Source of the DNA: Jatrophihabitans telluris
GTDB lineage: Bacteria > Actinomycetota > Actinomycetes > Mycobacteriales > Jatrophihabitantaceae
Direction: 5' to 3'
DNA length: 64,000 bases
Assembly (NCBI RefSeq): GCF_023516435.1
Contig: NZ_CP097332.1
Span: 3,596,001-3,660,000, forward strand
Below the pieces are notes generated by a model. It saw nothing but the letters and a program-made list of their open reading frames with translations. It did not search any database and was not told the DNA's origin. Each line of letters begins with the position of its first letter. Positions within the stretch are counted from its first letter, which is position 1. Positions 48,164 to 56,861 of this stretch are shown here, piece by piece. Position numbers and translations under genes: made by a program.

Positions 48164-48279
48164 GCAACAAGGGCAACCTAAACGTGGACGGGTGAGCAAC
48201 AAGGGCAACCTCAACGAGACCCCGCCCGCAACAAGGGCAACCTCAACGAAAGGCTGCCGCAACAAGGGCAACCTCAACG
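48164..48279. repeat. Array of four inverted 31-32-bp repeats (array D)
   Basis: Units on the plus strand read GCAACAAGGGC plus AACCTCAACG and begin at 48164, 48196, 48228 and 48259, so they are inverted relative to array C. Linkers are TGGACGGGTGA, AGACCCCGCCC and AAAGGCTGCC. The last copy overlaps the 3' end of truA and supplies its stop codon (48274-48276). Confidence 0.95.
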
Positions 48280-49236
48280 GAGGGTGGTACGCACAGCGCG
48301 GGTGAGCGTCGCCCGGTCCGCCAGGAACTGGGAGTCCGGGTAGCCCACGCCGGTAAGGGTCAGCCCGTGAGCCGGCGCCACTTTCACCTCGTCGCACCGG
48401 TTCGGCCGACCCAGCAACGAAGCAGGCCAGTCCAAGGGCCGGTGTCCCTCACCCACGGCGGCCAACGCACCGACCAGCGACCGGACCATCGAGTGGCAGA
48501 ACGCGTCGGCGCGAACAATCAGCGTGACCAACGGTCCTTCGCGGAGAACATCGAGTTGCTGAAGGGTGCGAATGGCGGTGGCACCATCTCGGCGCTTGCA
48601 GAACGCGGTGTAATCGTTCAGCCCCAGGAGCAGCTGGGCAGCTTCGTGCATTCGGACGTCGTCCAGGCGACGTCGCCAGGCAGCAGTGTTGCGACGGTCG
48701 AGCGGGCGCACGCCCCAGTCGGCGTCACTGATCCGGTAACGGTAAGCGCGCCACTCCGCACTGAACCGGGCGTCGAAGCCAACCGGGGCAGGACTCACCG
48801 AGTACACCCGGATGTCCGGCGGCAGCAGCCCGTTGAGTCCGCGCAGGACGCGATCCGGCTGCTCGGCCCACGCAACGGACGGGACGTCCAGGTGCGCTAC
48901 CTGTCCGGTGGCATGCACCCCGGCGTCCGTCCGACCCGCGACGGTCAGTACGGCGCCGCTTCGGAACAGCACGTCGAGTGCATCCTCCAGCACGCCTTGC
49001 ACCGTGCGGCGGTCCGGTTGCCGGGCCCAGCCGGAGAAGTCCGTGCCGTCGTAGCTGAGATCCAGGCGCAACCGTACCGGGGGCTCCCCCTCGCTCTCGC
49101 CCTGCCGCTCGACAGCACGGGCCGCCGCGACAGCCCGAGCAACGTCAATGGCACCAGCAACGTCAACGGCACCGCCACCGGCACCGTCACCGTCACCGGC
49201 AGCCGCAAATCGACCGGCAGTCATTGCTCCATCCAA
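48274..49236 (-). CDS. truA: tRNA pseudouridine(38-40) synthase TruA
   Basis: This enzyme makes pseudouridine at positions 38-40 of the tRNA anticodon stem-loop. The conserved protein begins RLRLDLSYDGTDFSGWARQPDRRTVQGVLEDAL near residue 55, with the catalytic Asp in GRTDAGVHATGQVAHLD near 102 and the C-terminal RADAFCHSMVRSLVGALAAVGEG. The 320-residue frame has an unusual N-terminal extension of about 50 residues of low complexity (DGDGAGGGAVDVAGAIDVARAVAAARAV) with no good internal start, so the real start is uncertain (49236 or ATG 49224). The stop codon lies within repeat array D. Confidence 0.93.
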   Translation of the reverse strand: MDGAMTAGRFAAAGDGDGAGGGAVDVAGAIDVARAVAAARAVERQGESEGEPPVRLRLDLSYDGTDFSGWARQPDRRTVQGVLEDALDVLFRSGAVLTVAGRTDAGVHATGQVAHLDVPSVAWAEQPDRVLRGLNGLLPPDIRVYSVSPAPVGFDARFSAEWRAYRYRISDADWGVRPLDRRNTAAWRRRLDDVRMHEAAQLLLGLNDYTAFCKRRDGATAIRTLQQLDVLREGPLVTLIVRADAFCHSMVRSLVGALAAVGEGHRPLDWPASLLGRPNRCDEVKVAPAHGLTLTGVGYPDSQFLADRATLTRAVRTTLR

Positions 49237-49242
49237 ACAGAG

Positions 49243-49277
49243 CTGGCCCGACCCTCCGCAAGGGAGGGACGGGCCAG
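49243..49277 (-). terminator. Terminator-like hairpin after rplQ
   Basis: CTGGCCCGACCCTCC and GGAGGGACGGGCCAG pair with one mismatch around a 5-nt loop, followed in the minus direction by CTCTGTTTGG. It lies between rplQ and truA, downstream of the ribosomal protein operon. Just upstream of it (49290-49340) is a roughly 20-bp tandem repeat CCTACTCAGTGCT. Confidence 0.7.
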
Positions 49278-49340
49278 TTCATCGGCTCGACTCAGTGCTC
49301 TGACCTACTCAGTGCTCACTGACCTACTCAGTGCTTCGAC

Positions 49341-50006
49341 CTACTTGGTCTCGTCCTTGGTCTCATCCGCGGGCTCGATGACGTCCAAGCCGGCGTCCGC
49401 GTCGACGTCGGCGGACTCGACCTCGGAGGTACCGACCTCGTTCTCGGCCTCGATGGCGTCGGCGCCGTCGACGTCATCCGACTCCGCCGCCTTGGCCGCC
49501 GCTGCCTCGTCGGCAACCTTGGCCGCCGTCGCCGACTCGGACGCGGCGTCCTCGGCGATCTCAGCGGTACGACCCGTGGGCGCCTTCGACGGCGCAACCT
49601 TGGTGCCGCGCGACCTCTCGGCCTCGCGCACGACCTTCGCCGCCGCGGACAGCTCCTCGACCAGCTCGATGACCGCCATCGGGGCGTTGTCGCCCTTGCG
49701 CGGGTTCACCTTCACGATGCGGGTGTAGCCACCCGGCCGCTCAGCGAACTTCGGACCGATCTCGGCGAACAGCTTGTGCACCACGTCCTTGTCACGGATG
49801 ACCGCGAGCACCTGGCGGCGAGCGTGCAGGTCACCGCGCCGGGCGAAGGTGATCAGCTTCTCGGCCAGCGGACGAAGACGCTTGGCCTTGGCCTCGGTGG
49901 TGGTGATCCGGTCGTGCTCGAACAGTGCCGTCGCGAGGTTCGCAAGCAGTAGCCGCTCGTGGGCCGGACCGCCGCCGAGGCGGGGACCCTTGGTAGGGGT
50001 AGGCAT
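49341..50006 (-). CDS. rplQ: 50S ribosomal protein L17 with acidic C-terminal extension
   Basis: A 221-residue protein; the L17 core is residues 1-120 ([48 protein letters not shown]). Beyond it comes an Ala/Asp/Glu-rich tail of about 95 residues ([29 protein letters not shown]). Acidic tails on L17 occur in several actinobacteria; their role is not known to me. It is the last gene of the rpsM-rpsK-rpsD-rpoA-rplQ run, 104 bp after rpoA with a hairpin between. Confidence 0.97.
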   Translation of the reverse strand: MPTPTKGPRLGGGPAHERLLLANLATALFEHDRITTTEAKAKRLRPLAEKLITFARRGDLHARRQVLAVIRDKDVVHKLFAEIGPKFAERPGGYTRIVKVNPRKGDNAPMAVIELVEELSAAAKVVREAERSRGTKVAPSKAPTGRTAEIAEDAASESATAAKVADEAAAAKAAESDDVDGADAIEAENEVGTSEVESADVDADAGLDVIEPADETKDETK

Positions 50007-50061
50007 TACGTTCTCCTAGTAGGTATTTGTTTGTCTGAACCGAAGATCCGACCCGCCCTGC

Positions 50062-50085
50062 GTGTCCGGCAAGGATGCCGGACAC
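50062..50085 (-). other. Hairpin between rpoA and rplQ
   Basis: GTGTCCGGC and GCCGGACAC pair perfectly over 9 bp with a 6-nt loop AAGGAT. It sits in the rpoA-rplQ intergenic space, where it could attenuate transcription or stabilise processed ends. Confidence 0.6.
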
Positions 50086-50110
50086 CCAAGCGAGAGCGGG
50101 CCAATCAGCC

Positions 50111-51145
50111 TTACAGTTCTTCGGTTTCGGCGTAGTCCGCATCCTCGGACTCGTCGCCGTAGGTGTCGCTGCCGTAGGACTCGACGACGGAGTTGAGGTC
50201 GAATCCGGGCGGGCTGTCCTTGAGGGCCAGGCCGAGGCCGTGAAGCTTGACCTTGACCTCGTCGATCGACTTCGAACCGAAGTTGCGGATGTCGAGCAGG
50301 TCTGCCTCGCTGCGGCCCACGAGTTCACCCACGGTGTGGATGCCCTCGCGCTTGAGGCAGTTGTACGAGCGGACGGTGAGGTCCAGCTCCTCGATCGGCA
50401 TCGAGAACGCGGCGATGTCGGCAACCTCGGTCGGCGACGGTCCGACGTCGATACCTTCGGCTTCCTCGTTCAGCTCGCGGAGCAGGCCGAACAGTTCAAC
50501 CAAGGTGTGCCCGGCCGAGGCCACGGCATCGCGGGGGGTGATCGAGTTCTTCGTCTCGACGTCGACCACGAGGCGGTCGAAGTCGGTGCGCTGCTCGACA
50601 CGGGTCGCCTCGACGGCGTAGGTCACCTTCAGGACCGGCGAGTAGATCGAGTCCACCGGGATCCGGCCGATCTCTTGGCCGGCCTGCTTGTTCTGTACCG
50701 AGGTCACGTAACCGCGACCGCGCTCGACGACCAGTTCGATCTCCAGGCGTCCCTTCTTGTTGATCGTCGCGATCTTCAAGTCGGGGTTGTGCACGGTGAC
50801 GCCCGCGGGCGGGGCGATGTCCGCCGCGGTGACCTCGCCGGGACCCTGCTTGCGCAGGTACATGACTACGGGCTCGTCCGAGTCGGAGGACACGACGAGT
50901 TCCTTGAGGTTCAGGATCAGGTCGGTGACGTCTTCCTTGACGCCTTCGACCGTCGTGAACTCGTGCAATACACCGTCGATGCGGATGCTGGTCACGGCCG
51001 CGCCCGGAATGGACGAGAGCAGCGTGCGACGAAGCGAGTTACCGAGGGTGTAGCCGAAGCCGGGCTCGAGGGGCTCGATGACGAACTTCGACCGGTTTTC
51101 CGCGATGACCTCTTCGGTCAACGTGGGGCGCTGGGAAATCAGCAT
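50111..51145 (-). CDS. rpoA: DNA-directed RNA polymerase subunit alpha
   Basis: A 344-residue core RNA polymerase subunit. The N-terminal assembly domain has [31 protein letters not shown] near residue 25. After a flexible linker, the C-terminal domain (about 250-320) carries [51 protein letters not shown], which binds UP elements and activators. The tail is acidic ([23 protein letters not shown]). It lies in the usual ribosomal protein cluster after rpsD. Confidence 0.99.
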   Translation of the reverse strand: MLISQRPTLTEEVIAENRSKFVIEPLEPGFGYTLGNSLRRTLLSSIPGAAVTSIRIDGVLHEFTTVEGVKEDVTDLILNLKELVVSSDSDEPVVMYLRKQGPGEVTAADIAPPAGVTVHNPDLKIATINKKGRLEIELVVERGRGYVTSVQNKQAGQEIGRIPVDSIYSPVLKVTYAVEATRVEQRTDFDRLVVDVETKNSITPRDAVASAGHTLVELFGLLRELNEEAEGIDVGPSPTEVADIAAFSMPIEELDLTVRSYNCLKREGIHTVGELVGRSEADLLDIRNFGSKSIDEVKVKLHGLGLALKDSPPGFDLNSVVESYGSDTYGDESEDADYAETEEL

Positions 51146-51224
51146 GGGTGTTTCTCCTTGGATCAGGGACGACCGCTATATGACGTCCGCGAGTAGATAT
51201 TCAGTTGTCTGCGGCATGCGGTGC

Positions 51225-51244
51225 GGAGCCGGCGAACCGGCTCC
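51225..51244 (-). other. Hairpin between rpsD and rpoA
   Basis: GGAGCCGG and CCGGCTCC pair perfectly around the stable tetraloop CGAA, with weaker outer pairing (TGCGGTG/CACCCGCA). It is located directly after the rpsD stop and before rpoA. Confidence 0.6.
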
Positions 51245-51260
51245 ACACCCGCAGCGTGGC

Positions 51261-51866
51261 TTACTTGGAGTACAGCTCGACGATCAGCTGCTCGGTGAGC
51301 GGGATGTCGATCTGCGCGCGCTCGGGCAACTGGTGCACCAGGATGCGCAGCCGTGACGGAACGAGCTGCAGCCAGGCCGGCACCGGGCGGTCGCCGAGCG
51401 TCTCGCGGGCGATCAGGAACGGCGTGGTTTCCAGTGACTTCGGCTTGACGTCGATGATGTCCAGCGGGCTGACCCGGTAGGACGGGATGTCGACCTTCAC
51501 ACCGTTGACCAGGAAGTGGCCGTGGCTGACGAGCTGACGCGACTGCCGGCGCGTCCGGGCCAGGCCCGCGCGGTAGACGACGTTGTCCAGGCGGGATTCC
51601 AGGATCTGCAGGAGGTTGTCACCGGTCTTGCCGGAGCGGCGGTTGGCCTCTTCGTAGTAGCGACGGAACTGCTTCTCCAGCACCCCGTAGGAGTACTTGG
51701 CCTTCTGCTTCTCCTGCAGCTGGAGCAGGTACTCGGACTGCTTGATCCGAGCGCGGCCGTGCTGGCCGGGCGGGAAGGGACGACGCTCGAAGGCGGCGTC
51801 GCCGCCGACCAGGTCGACGTTGAGACGGCGCGAGATGCGGGTCGCGGGTCCGGTGTAGCGTGCCAT
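51261..51866 (-). CDS. rpsD: 30S ribosomal protein S4
   Basis: A 201-residue primary 16S rRNA-binding protein: ARYTGPATRISRRLNVDLVGGDAAFERRPFPPGQHG at the N-terminus and the S4 domain RLDNVVYRAGLARTRRQSRQLVSHGHFLVNG near residue 92. In E. coli S4 is the autoregulator of the alpha operon, and the same gene order occurs here. It lacks the zinc-binding Cys residues near the N-terminus (Cys-minus form). Confidence 0.99.
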   Translation of the reverse strand: MARYTGPATRISRRLNVDLVGGDAAFERRPFPPGQHGRARIKQSEYLLQLQEKQKAKYSYGVLEKQFRRYYEEANRRSGKTGDNLLQILESRLDNVVYRAGLARTRRQSRQLVSHGHFLVNGVKVDIPSYRVSPLDIIDVKPKSLETTPFLIARETLGDRPVPAWLQLVPSRLRILVHQLPERAQIDIPLTEQLIVELYSK

Positions 51867-51894
51867 GTTTCTCTATCTCCTCTTCAGACCCGGG

Positions 51895-52302
51895 TCAGAC
51901 TCGACGACGCTTGGACGGCCGGCACCCGTTGTGCGGCTGCGGCGTCACGTCGGAGATGATCCCGACCTCGAGACCGGTGGCCTGCAGGGATCGGATCGCG
52001 GTCTCACGGCCGGAGCCGGGGCCCTTGACGAACACGTCGACCTTGCGGACGCCGTGCTCCTGCGCCTTGCGGGCAGCGTTCTCGGCGGCCATCTGCGCGG
52101 CGAACGGGGTCGACTTACGCGAACCCTTGAACCCCACGTGGCCGGAGGAGGCCCAGCTGATCACGTTGCCCTGCGGGTCGGTGATGGAAACGATGGTGTT
52201 GTTGAAGGTGCTCTTGATATGAGCATGGCCGTGCGCAACATTCTTCTTCTCTTTGCGACGGACTTTCTTGACGGCTCCAGCGCCGCGGGCCTTGGGAGGC
52301 AT
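51895..52302 (-). CDS. rpsK: 30S ribosomal protein S11
   Basis: A 135-residue protein of the 30S platform: [52 protein letters not shown] and the C-terminal [17 protein letters not shown]. It is encoded between rpsM and rpsD with short spacers, as in most bacteria. Confidence 0.99.
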   Translation of the reverse strand: MPPKARGAGAVKKVRRKEKKNVAHGHAHIKSTFNNTIVSITDPQGNVISWASSGHVGFKGSRKSTPFAAQMAAENAARKAQEHGVRKVDVFVKGPGSGRETAIRSLQATGLEVGIISDVTPQPHNGCRPSKRRRV

Positions 52303-52388
52303 ATACCGATTTCTCCTGGTTTTTCGAAACGAAAGAGTGACAGCACGAGCGTCGGGGCCGGCGGATGATCACCGGCACCGGGCACGAA

Positions 52389-52766
52389 CTACTTCTTGGC
52401 CTTCTTCTTGCCGGCGATGGTCTTCTTCGGTCCCTTGCGGGTACGGGCGTTGGTCTTCGTGCGCTGCCCGTGCACCGGCAGGCCACGGCGGTGCCGCAGA
52501 CCCTGGTAGCAACCGATCTCGATCTTGCGCCGGATATCGGCGGCAACCTCGCGTCGCAGGTCACCCTCGACGCGGTAGTTGCCCTCGATGTGGGTCCGGA
52601 GCTTGGCCAGGTCCTCATCGCTCAGATCACGAGCGCGAAGGTCGGGGCTGACCCCGGTGGCCTCGAGAGTTTCCTTGGCGCGGGTCGGACCGACGCCGTA
52701 GATGTAGGTAAGTGCGATGACCATCCGCTTTTCGCGGGGAAGATCAACACCGGCAAGACGTGCCAT
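52389..52766 (-). CDS. rpsM: 30S ribosomal protein S13
   Basis: A 125-residue head protein of the 30S subunit: [25 protein letters not shown] at the N-terminus and [35 protein letters not shown] at the C-terminus. The frame is open 35 codons further upstream, but the conserved start is the ATG at 52766, preceded by GGAGAA. A structured non-coding stretch of 213 bp separates it from rpmJ. Confidence 0.98.
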   Translation of the reverse strand: MARLAGVDLPREKRMVIALTYIYGVGPTRAKETLEATGVSPDLRARDLSDEDLAKLRTHIEGNYRVEGDLRREVAADIRRKIEIGCYQGLRHRRGLPVHGQRTKTNARTRKGPKKTIAGKKKAKK

Positions 52767-52813
52767 TAGCGGGCGTTCTCCTTCGTTTCTTCGGAGGTCT
52801 TGTGCGCATCCGT

Positions 52814-52880
52814 CCGGTCGTGCCCTAACGACCGGCCCAGGCCTCCGACCCGGGGTGGCCCGCCTGATCACTCAGGCGGG
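52814..52880 (-). promoter_or_regulatory. Two tandem hairpins upstream of rpsM
   Basis: CCGGTCGT/ACGACCGG (52814-52835, 6-nt loop) and CCCGCCTGA/TCAGGCGGG (52859-52880, 4-nt loop) are perfect inverted repeats. GGAGG (around 52792) and CCTCC (around 52843) could pair as well and enclose the first hairpin. This may be a structured leader of the rpsM-rplQ operon, possibly for ribosomal protein autoregulation. The function is inferred from position. Confidence 0.5.
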
Positions 52881-52979
52881 AGGACTGCGCGTGCTGTGGT
52901 GGTACTGGTGGTACTCGGTCTGTCTGCTCAGCCCTGACTTAGACGTCCGAGGACGCCCGCGGTCAGGACGCAGGGGTTG

Positions 52980-53093
52980 CTAGCCCTGCCGCTGCTTATG
53001 ACGCAGGTTCTCGCAGATGACCATGACGCGGCCGTGGCGACGAATGACCTTGCACTTGTCGCAGATCGGCTTGACGCTCGGCTTGACCTTCAC
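52980..53093 (-). CDS. rpmJ: 50S ribosomal protein L36
   Basis: A 37-residue ribosomal protein from a GTG start at 53093: [20 protein letters not shown] followed by [16 protein letters not shown]. The Cys residues and His (C11, C14, C27, H32) form the zinc-binding C+ version. It is too short for routine gene finding but is in its normal place between infA and rpsM. Confidence 0.97.
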   Translation of the reverse strand: MKVKPSVKPICDKCKVIRRHGRVMVICENLRHKQRQG

Positions 53094-53160
53094 GGTCCTA
53101 CTCCTGTTTGGTACTGGACCCCGTCCGGTCTCCCGGTTTCGGCGTCTGGCATCGGTCGGC

Positions 53161-53382
53161 TTACTTGTATCGGTAGACGATTCGTCCGCGGGTCAGGTCG
53201 TAGGGCGACAGCTCCACCACCACCCGATCCTCAGGCAGGATCCGGATGTAGTGCTGGCGCATCTTGCCGCTGATGTGGGCGAGCACTTTGTGCCCATTGC
53301 TCAGTTCCACTCGGAACATCGCGTTGGGCAACGGCTCAACCACTCGGCCTTCGACCTCGATGGCCCCGTCTTTCTTGGCCAT
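53161..53382 (-). CDS. infA: Translation initiation factor IF-1
   Basis: A 73-residue OB-fold protein that binds the ribosomal A site during initiation: [41 protein letters not shown] and the end [18 protein letters not shown]. It is the first gene of the ribosomal protein run. The gene upstream on the same strand is csrA, about 390 bp away, an unusual neighbour that joins the flagellar locus to the translation cluster. Confidence 0.99.
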   Translation of the reverse strand: MAKKDGAIEVEGRVVEPLPNAMFRVELSNGHKVLAHISGKMRQHYIRILPEDRVVVELSPYDLTRGRIVYRYK

Positions 53383-53773
53383 ATCCTCCGCTTTTCTCGG
53401 CTGCTCAGTGGATTGAGCAGCACGTTCGACTCACGTCTTCGTGCAGTTCGGACACAGTTCGACAGCTCCGGCTCACGGCCGGAATCGACGAACTACGCCC
53501 AGCGCTACCGATGAGGGCCGGTTCCCACTCGCGGCCACAGCGAGTGCACGTCGCCCGAAATTCGGGAGAACATGACAGAACCGGCGGCATGCGCCAAACG
53601 ATGAGTCTACGACGTCGATGGGCCAACGCCAAAACGGAGGCCCCCTTGCAGCCATGTGACGCGTTTCGCGGCCCGAATACTCAAAATCTGGCCGGAAATC
53701 GAGAATTCGGGCCGCGAAAGCCGGGAAGGGAGCCGGGAAGGGGGCCGGGAAGGGGGCCCGGAAGGGCGGCCGA
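53383..53773. other. Gene-free stretch between csrA and infA
   Basis: About 390 bp that must contain the infA promoter and the end of the flagellar transcript. It holds a perfect 15-bp inverted repeat (53664-53719) and a purine-rich tandem repeat GGGAAGGGGGCC (53728-53770) that adjoins the 3' end of csrA. No tRNA or small gene is evident. Confidence 0.6.
53664..53719 (-). terminator. Long inverted repeat downstream of csrA
   Basis: TTTCGCGGCCCGAAT (53664-53678) and ATTCGGGCCGCGAAA (53705-53719) pair perfectly over 15 bp with a 26-nt loop. It lies after csrA in the minus direction and may terminate the flgN-to-csrA transcript before infA; there is no T-tract. Confidence 0.6.
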
Positions 53774-54109
53774 CTAGCGGGCGGGGCCGGGCTTGGGGGA
53801 TGAATCGGACGGTGAGGGGTCGGCGGCCGCGGGCGCGCCGGCATCGCTCGGGGGCGGTTCCGCGGCGTCGGAGCTCTCCGGCACGGCAGAGAGGGCGCCG
53901 GCCAGCGACTGGATGGCGTCCTCGCTCGGCGAGACGGCGGCCTCGTTGGCCCGTTTGAGCTCCTCGTACACCTCTTGGCGGTGCACCTGGACCGAGCGGG
54001 GGGCGTCGATCCCGATCCGGACGGCGTCGCCCCGGACCTCGAAGACGGTCACGGTGATGTCATCGCCTACGACGATGCTCTCGCCTACCCGGCGGGTCAG
54101 AATCAGCAC
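53774..54109 (-). CDS. csrA: Carbon storage/translational regulator CsrA with C-terminal extension
   Basis: A small RNA-binding dimer that recognises GGA motifs in hairpins and usually blocks translation. The core ([54 protein letters not shown]) is complete, with Arg44-equivalent residues in the VHRQEVYEE segment. A further 55 residues of Ser/Pro/Ala-rich sequence are absent from classical 61-residue CsrA. It is the last gene of the flgN-flgK-flgL-fliW-csrA run, next to its antagonist fliW. In Bacillus subtilis, CsrA represses flagellin translation and FliW relieves it. Confidence 0.95.
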   Translation of the reverse strand: MLILTRRVGESIVVGDDITVTVFEVRGDAVRIGIDAPRSVQVHRQEVYEELKRANEAAVSPSEDAIQSLAGALSAVPESSDAAEPPPSDAGAPAAADPSPSDSSPKPGPAR

Positions 54110-54168
54110 GAATGGCTCCAGCGTTCGGCTCGGCCCCGGGCCGGATCGGCTCGGGGCTTTCGCTAACG

Positions 54169-54621
54169 CTAGCTTGCCAGCGGCAGCAACGGCGCATGCA
54201 GGGGCAACCGCGGGTCGTCGAGGACCACCTGCATGGCCCGGCCGTTCTCCGGAATCATGACGATCGGGGCGAGAAGGTTCGCCGTCGCGTCGGCGATGCC
54301 GTCCTTGACGGAAACGATGACCAGCAGCTGCAGCTCGACGTCGGCGACGTCGCCGAGCGGGGCCACGTCGGACTCGTTGACCGCCGGCTCGTAGTCGGGA
54401 AAGAAGCCCGCGGGGGGCATCACGACGAAGCGGAGCTGCGGCGTACGCAGCGACCGCAGGCTGAACAGGGTGCCCTCGGCGTCGATGGCGGCGAGGCTGA
54501 AGTCGCGCTCGTCCTCGAAGCCGGGAATCGGCTCGACGAACTCGACCAGGCGGGCTGCGCGCTGCTCGGGTGCGGGAGCCGCTGCCGGCCGGGTCTCTGC
54601 GATCATCGCGGTCACGCTCAC
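54169..54621 (-). CDS. fliW: Flagellar assembly factor FliW
   Basis: A 150-residue protein that binds CsrA and flagellin. The core begins [32 protein letters not shown] and continues with [19 protein letters not shown] and [31 protein letters not shown]. An Ala/Pro-rich N-terminal segment of about 25 residues precedes it. Its start overlaps flgL by 4 bp and it lies 59 bp before csrA. It should sense free cytosolic flagellin and switch CsrA off it, matching flagellin synthesis to export. Confidence 0.95.
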   Translation of the reverse strand: MSVTAMIAETRPAAAPAPEQRAARLVEFVEPIPGFEDERDFSLAAIDAEGTLFSLRSLRTPQLRFVVMPPAGFFPDYEPAVNESDVAPLGDVADVELQLLVIVSVKDGIADATANLLAPIVMIPENGRAMQVVLDDPRLPLHAPLLPLAS

Positions 54622-55496
54622 TTCAGGAAGTCCAATAGGGAGATCTGACGAACCTTGGCCGTAGTGGCCAGCGCCGCTTGGTAGGAAGCGTCCGCCGAGG
54701 ACACCTTGATCGCCATGTCGGCGAGGTCGATGTCTTGCACATCGGACAATTGCGACTTGAGTTGAATGACGTTGGTCGAGTTCACAGTCTGGGTGCTCTG
54801 GATCCGCGAGTAGACGGCCCCGGCCGCGCCCTGGGCGGCGCTGATGGTCTTCATCGCGCTGTCCAGGGAGTTCAGGTCGGCGGTCAGGTTGGACGGGTTC
54901 GTACGCAGGTCGTTCGAGATCGTCGACAGCGTGTCGAAGAGGTTGGAGCCGTTCGCGCCGAACACGCTCGTCCCGGTCTGGTTGATCTGGACCGTCGTGT
55001 TCGGGCCGACCGTGCGGCTGACCGCGGCGGTGTCGCCGACGTAGCTGCCGGAGGAGTCGAATGCGACCGCGCCCGAGGTCGTGCCGCCGAAGACCGGCCG
55101 ACCCAGGTAGGCGGCGTTGGCCAGCGACAGGGTCGACGTGCGGATCTGGTCTACCTGTTGGGCGAGCGCCTCGTAGGCCGTCGAATCGTTGGTGCCGGTG
55201 TTCTTGCCCTGCAGCACCAGGTTGCGCACGGTCTGCAGCTGGGTCACGGCGCTCGAGAGGTTGGAGTCGACCGTGGTCAGCCAGCCCAGGGCGTCACTGG
55301 CGCCGGTCTGGTACTGGTCGTTGCGCTTGAGTTCGGCCCGCAGCGTCAGTGCGGTCGCGGTGCCGGACGGGTCGTCGGACGGTTTGGTGATCTGCCGGCC
55401 GGAGGAGAGTTGGGACTGCAGGTCGGCGAGCTTGGAGGCCGTCGACTGCAGGCCGACGAGTGCTCCGTACGCTGCGGACCCTTCAGTGACGCGCAT
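54618..55496 (-). CDS. flgL: Flagellar hook-associated protein FlgL (HAP3)
   Basis: A 292-residue hook-filament junction protein exported by the flagellar type III system. The N-terminal flagellin-like D0/D1 helices include [28 protein letters not shown], and the C-terminal helix ends with [16 protein letters not shown] through [38 protein letters not shown]. It starts 3 bp after the flgK stop and overlaps fliW. Confidence 0.96.
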   Translation of the reverse strand: MRVTEGSAAYGALVGLQSTASKLADLQSQLSSGRQITKPSDDPSGTATALTLRAELKRNDQYQTGASDALGWLTTVDSNLSSAVTQLQTVRNLVLQGKNTGTNDSTAYEALAQQVDQIRTSTLSLANAAYLGRPVFGGTTSGAVAFDSSGSYVGDTAAVSRTVGPNTTVQINQTGTSVFGANGSNLFDTLSTISNDLRTNPSNLTADLNSLDSAMKTISAAQGAAGAVYSRIQSTQTVNSTNVIQLKSQLSDVQDIDLADMAIKVSSADASYQAALATTAKVRQISLLDFLK

Positions 55497-55499
55497 GGC

Positions 55500-56861
55500 T
55501 TACAGACCCGCCTTTCCGGTGCGGTTGATCAGGGTGTCGAGCATTTCGTCGACCGTGGTGAGGACCCGTGAGGATGCCTGGTAGGCGCGCTGATAGGTGA
55601 GCATGTTCGCGGTTTCCTCGTCGTAGCTGACGCCGGCGACGGACTGCTGCTGGGCGTCCACGGAGGTGGTCACCGAGGCCTGCACCGTTGCACTCTGACT
55701 GGCCCGCTGGACGTCGGAGCCCAAGGTGGTGACCAGGTTGCTGTACACCGCATCCGGACCGGTCGCGCCGGCGGTCGTGCCCAGGTTGGCCATCGCCAGC
55801 GCGTTGTCCCCGCCGAGGTTGCCGCCCGGAGTGCTGGACGCCGCGATCTTCGTCGGGTCCGTGATGGCCACTGAGATCGAGGCCGCGGTGGTCCCGGAGA
55901 ACAGCGGACCACCCGCGGTACCCGACAGGTCGTAGCCGGCCTCGTGGGCGGTGTTGGCCGTGTCGGCGACTGCCTGCGCCACCGCATCCAGCTTCGCGGC
56001 GTAGTTCGGGAACGTGGTGGTGAGCGCGTCGACGAGGCCCTGGGCCTTGCCGCCGGCGCTCCCTGCGGCGGCGCCGCCCACAGTGAGGCTGGTTCCGGAC
56101 ACTGCGACGGCGGTGGCCGTGTTGCCCGCGACGAGGGTCTGCCCGCCCAGGGTCACCGTGGCACTGCCGTCGGGCTGCAGGGTGGCCTGGGTGCCGGCGG
56201 CGTCGGAGAGCTTGACCAGCAACTGATCCCGTTGGTCCTGCAGGGAGTTGGTGTCGGTGCCGGTTGCCTTGCCGATCGAGATCGCGGCGTTCACCTGAGC
56301 CAGGGATCCGGCCATGGTGTTGACGTCGCTGACGGTCTGGTTCAGCCCGGCGGTGGCGCTGGCCTGCAAGTCGTTCAGGGCCGCGGCCGTGGTGTTGAGG
56401 GTGCTGGCCACCGTGGCGGCCTTCTGAAGCACGACCGACCGGGACGACAGGTCGGCGGGGTGGGTGGAGACGTCGGTGAAGGACTTCCAGAAGTCCGACA
56501 GCTGCTCGGCCAGTCCGTTGTCACTGGGCTCGTCGAACAGGGTCTGCACACCGGAGAGCTGGGTGGCCGAGGTCGAGGCGTAGGAGTTCTTGTCGTGCTC
56601 GGTGCGCACCCGCGCGTCCAGCACGTCGTCGTTGAGGCGGCTCACGGACGACACCTTGACCCCTCCGGTGGCGCTGTTGCGCTGCGTCGCGTACATGGCC
56701 GGCACGTTGCCGACGGTGCCGACGGTGGTCAGGTCCGCCCGCTGGCGCGTGTAGCCGGGGGTGTTGGCGTTGGAGATGTTCTGGCCGGTGACCTCGAGGG
56801 CGTAGCGCTGGGCCGCGAGGGACTGAGATGCCGTGACCAGTCCGGCGAAGGAGCCGCTCAT
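55500..56861 (-). CDS. flgK: Flagellar hook-associated protein FlgK (HAP1)
   Basis: A 453-residue hook-filament junction protein. The N-terminus is SFAGLVTASQSLAAQRYALEVTGQNISNANTPGYTRQRADL, the rod/hook-type motif, and the C-terminus has SVAGVSYDEETANMLTYQRAYQASSRVLTTVDEMLDTLIN. The middle domain is Ala/Thr/Gly-rich. It overlaps flgN by 4 bp upstream and is followed by flgL. Confidence 0.96.
   Translation of the reverse strand: MSGSFAGLVTASQSLAAQRYALEVTGQNISNANTPGYTRQRADLTTVGTVGNVPAMYATQRNSATGGVKVSSVSRLNDDVLDARVRTEHDKNSYASTSATQLSGVQTLFDEPSDNGLAEQLSDFWKSFTDVSTHPADLSSRSVVLQKAATVASTLNTTAAALNDLQASATAGLNQTVSDVNTMAGSLAQVNAAISIGKATGTDTNSLQDQRDQLLVKLSDAAGTQATLQPDGSATVTLGGQTLVAGNTATAVAVSGTSLTVGGAAAGSAGGKAQGLVDALTTTFPNYAAKLDAVAQAVADTANTAHEAGYDLSGTAGGPLFSGTTAASISVAITDPTKIAASSTPGGNLGGDNALAMANLGTTAGATGPDAVYSNLVTTLGSDVQRASQSATVQASVTTSVDAQQQSVAGVSYDEETANMLTYQRAYQASSRVLTTVDEMLDTLINRTGKAGL

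Noticed and set aside
49130-49200. GCAACGTCAATGGCACC-type units at the truA 5' end as another copy of the 32-bp family
   Set aside because: They lack the core (no GGGCAACCTC) and period; they are part of the low-complexity truA extension.
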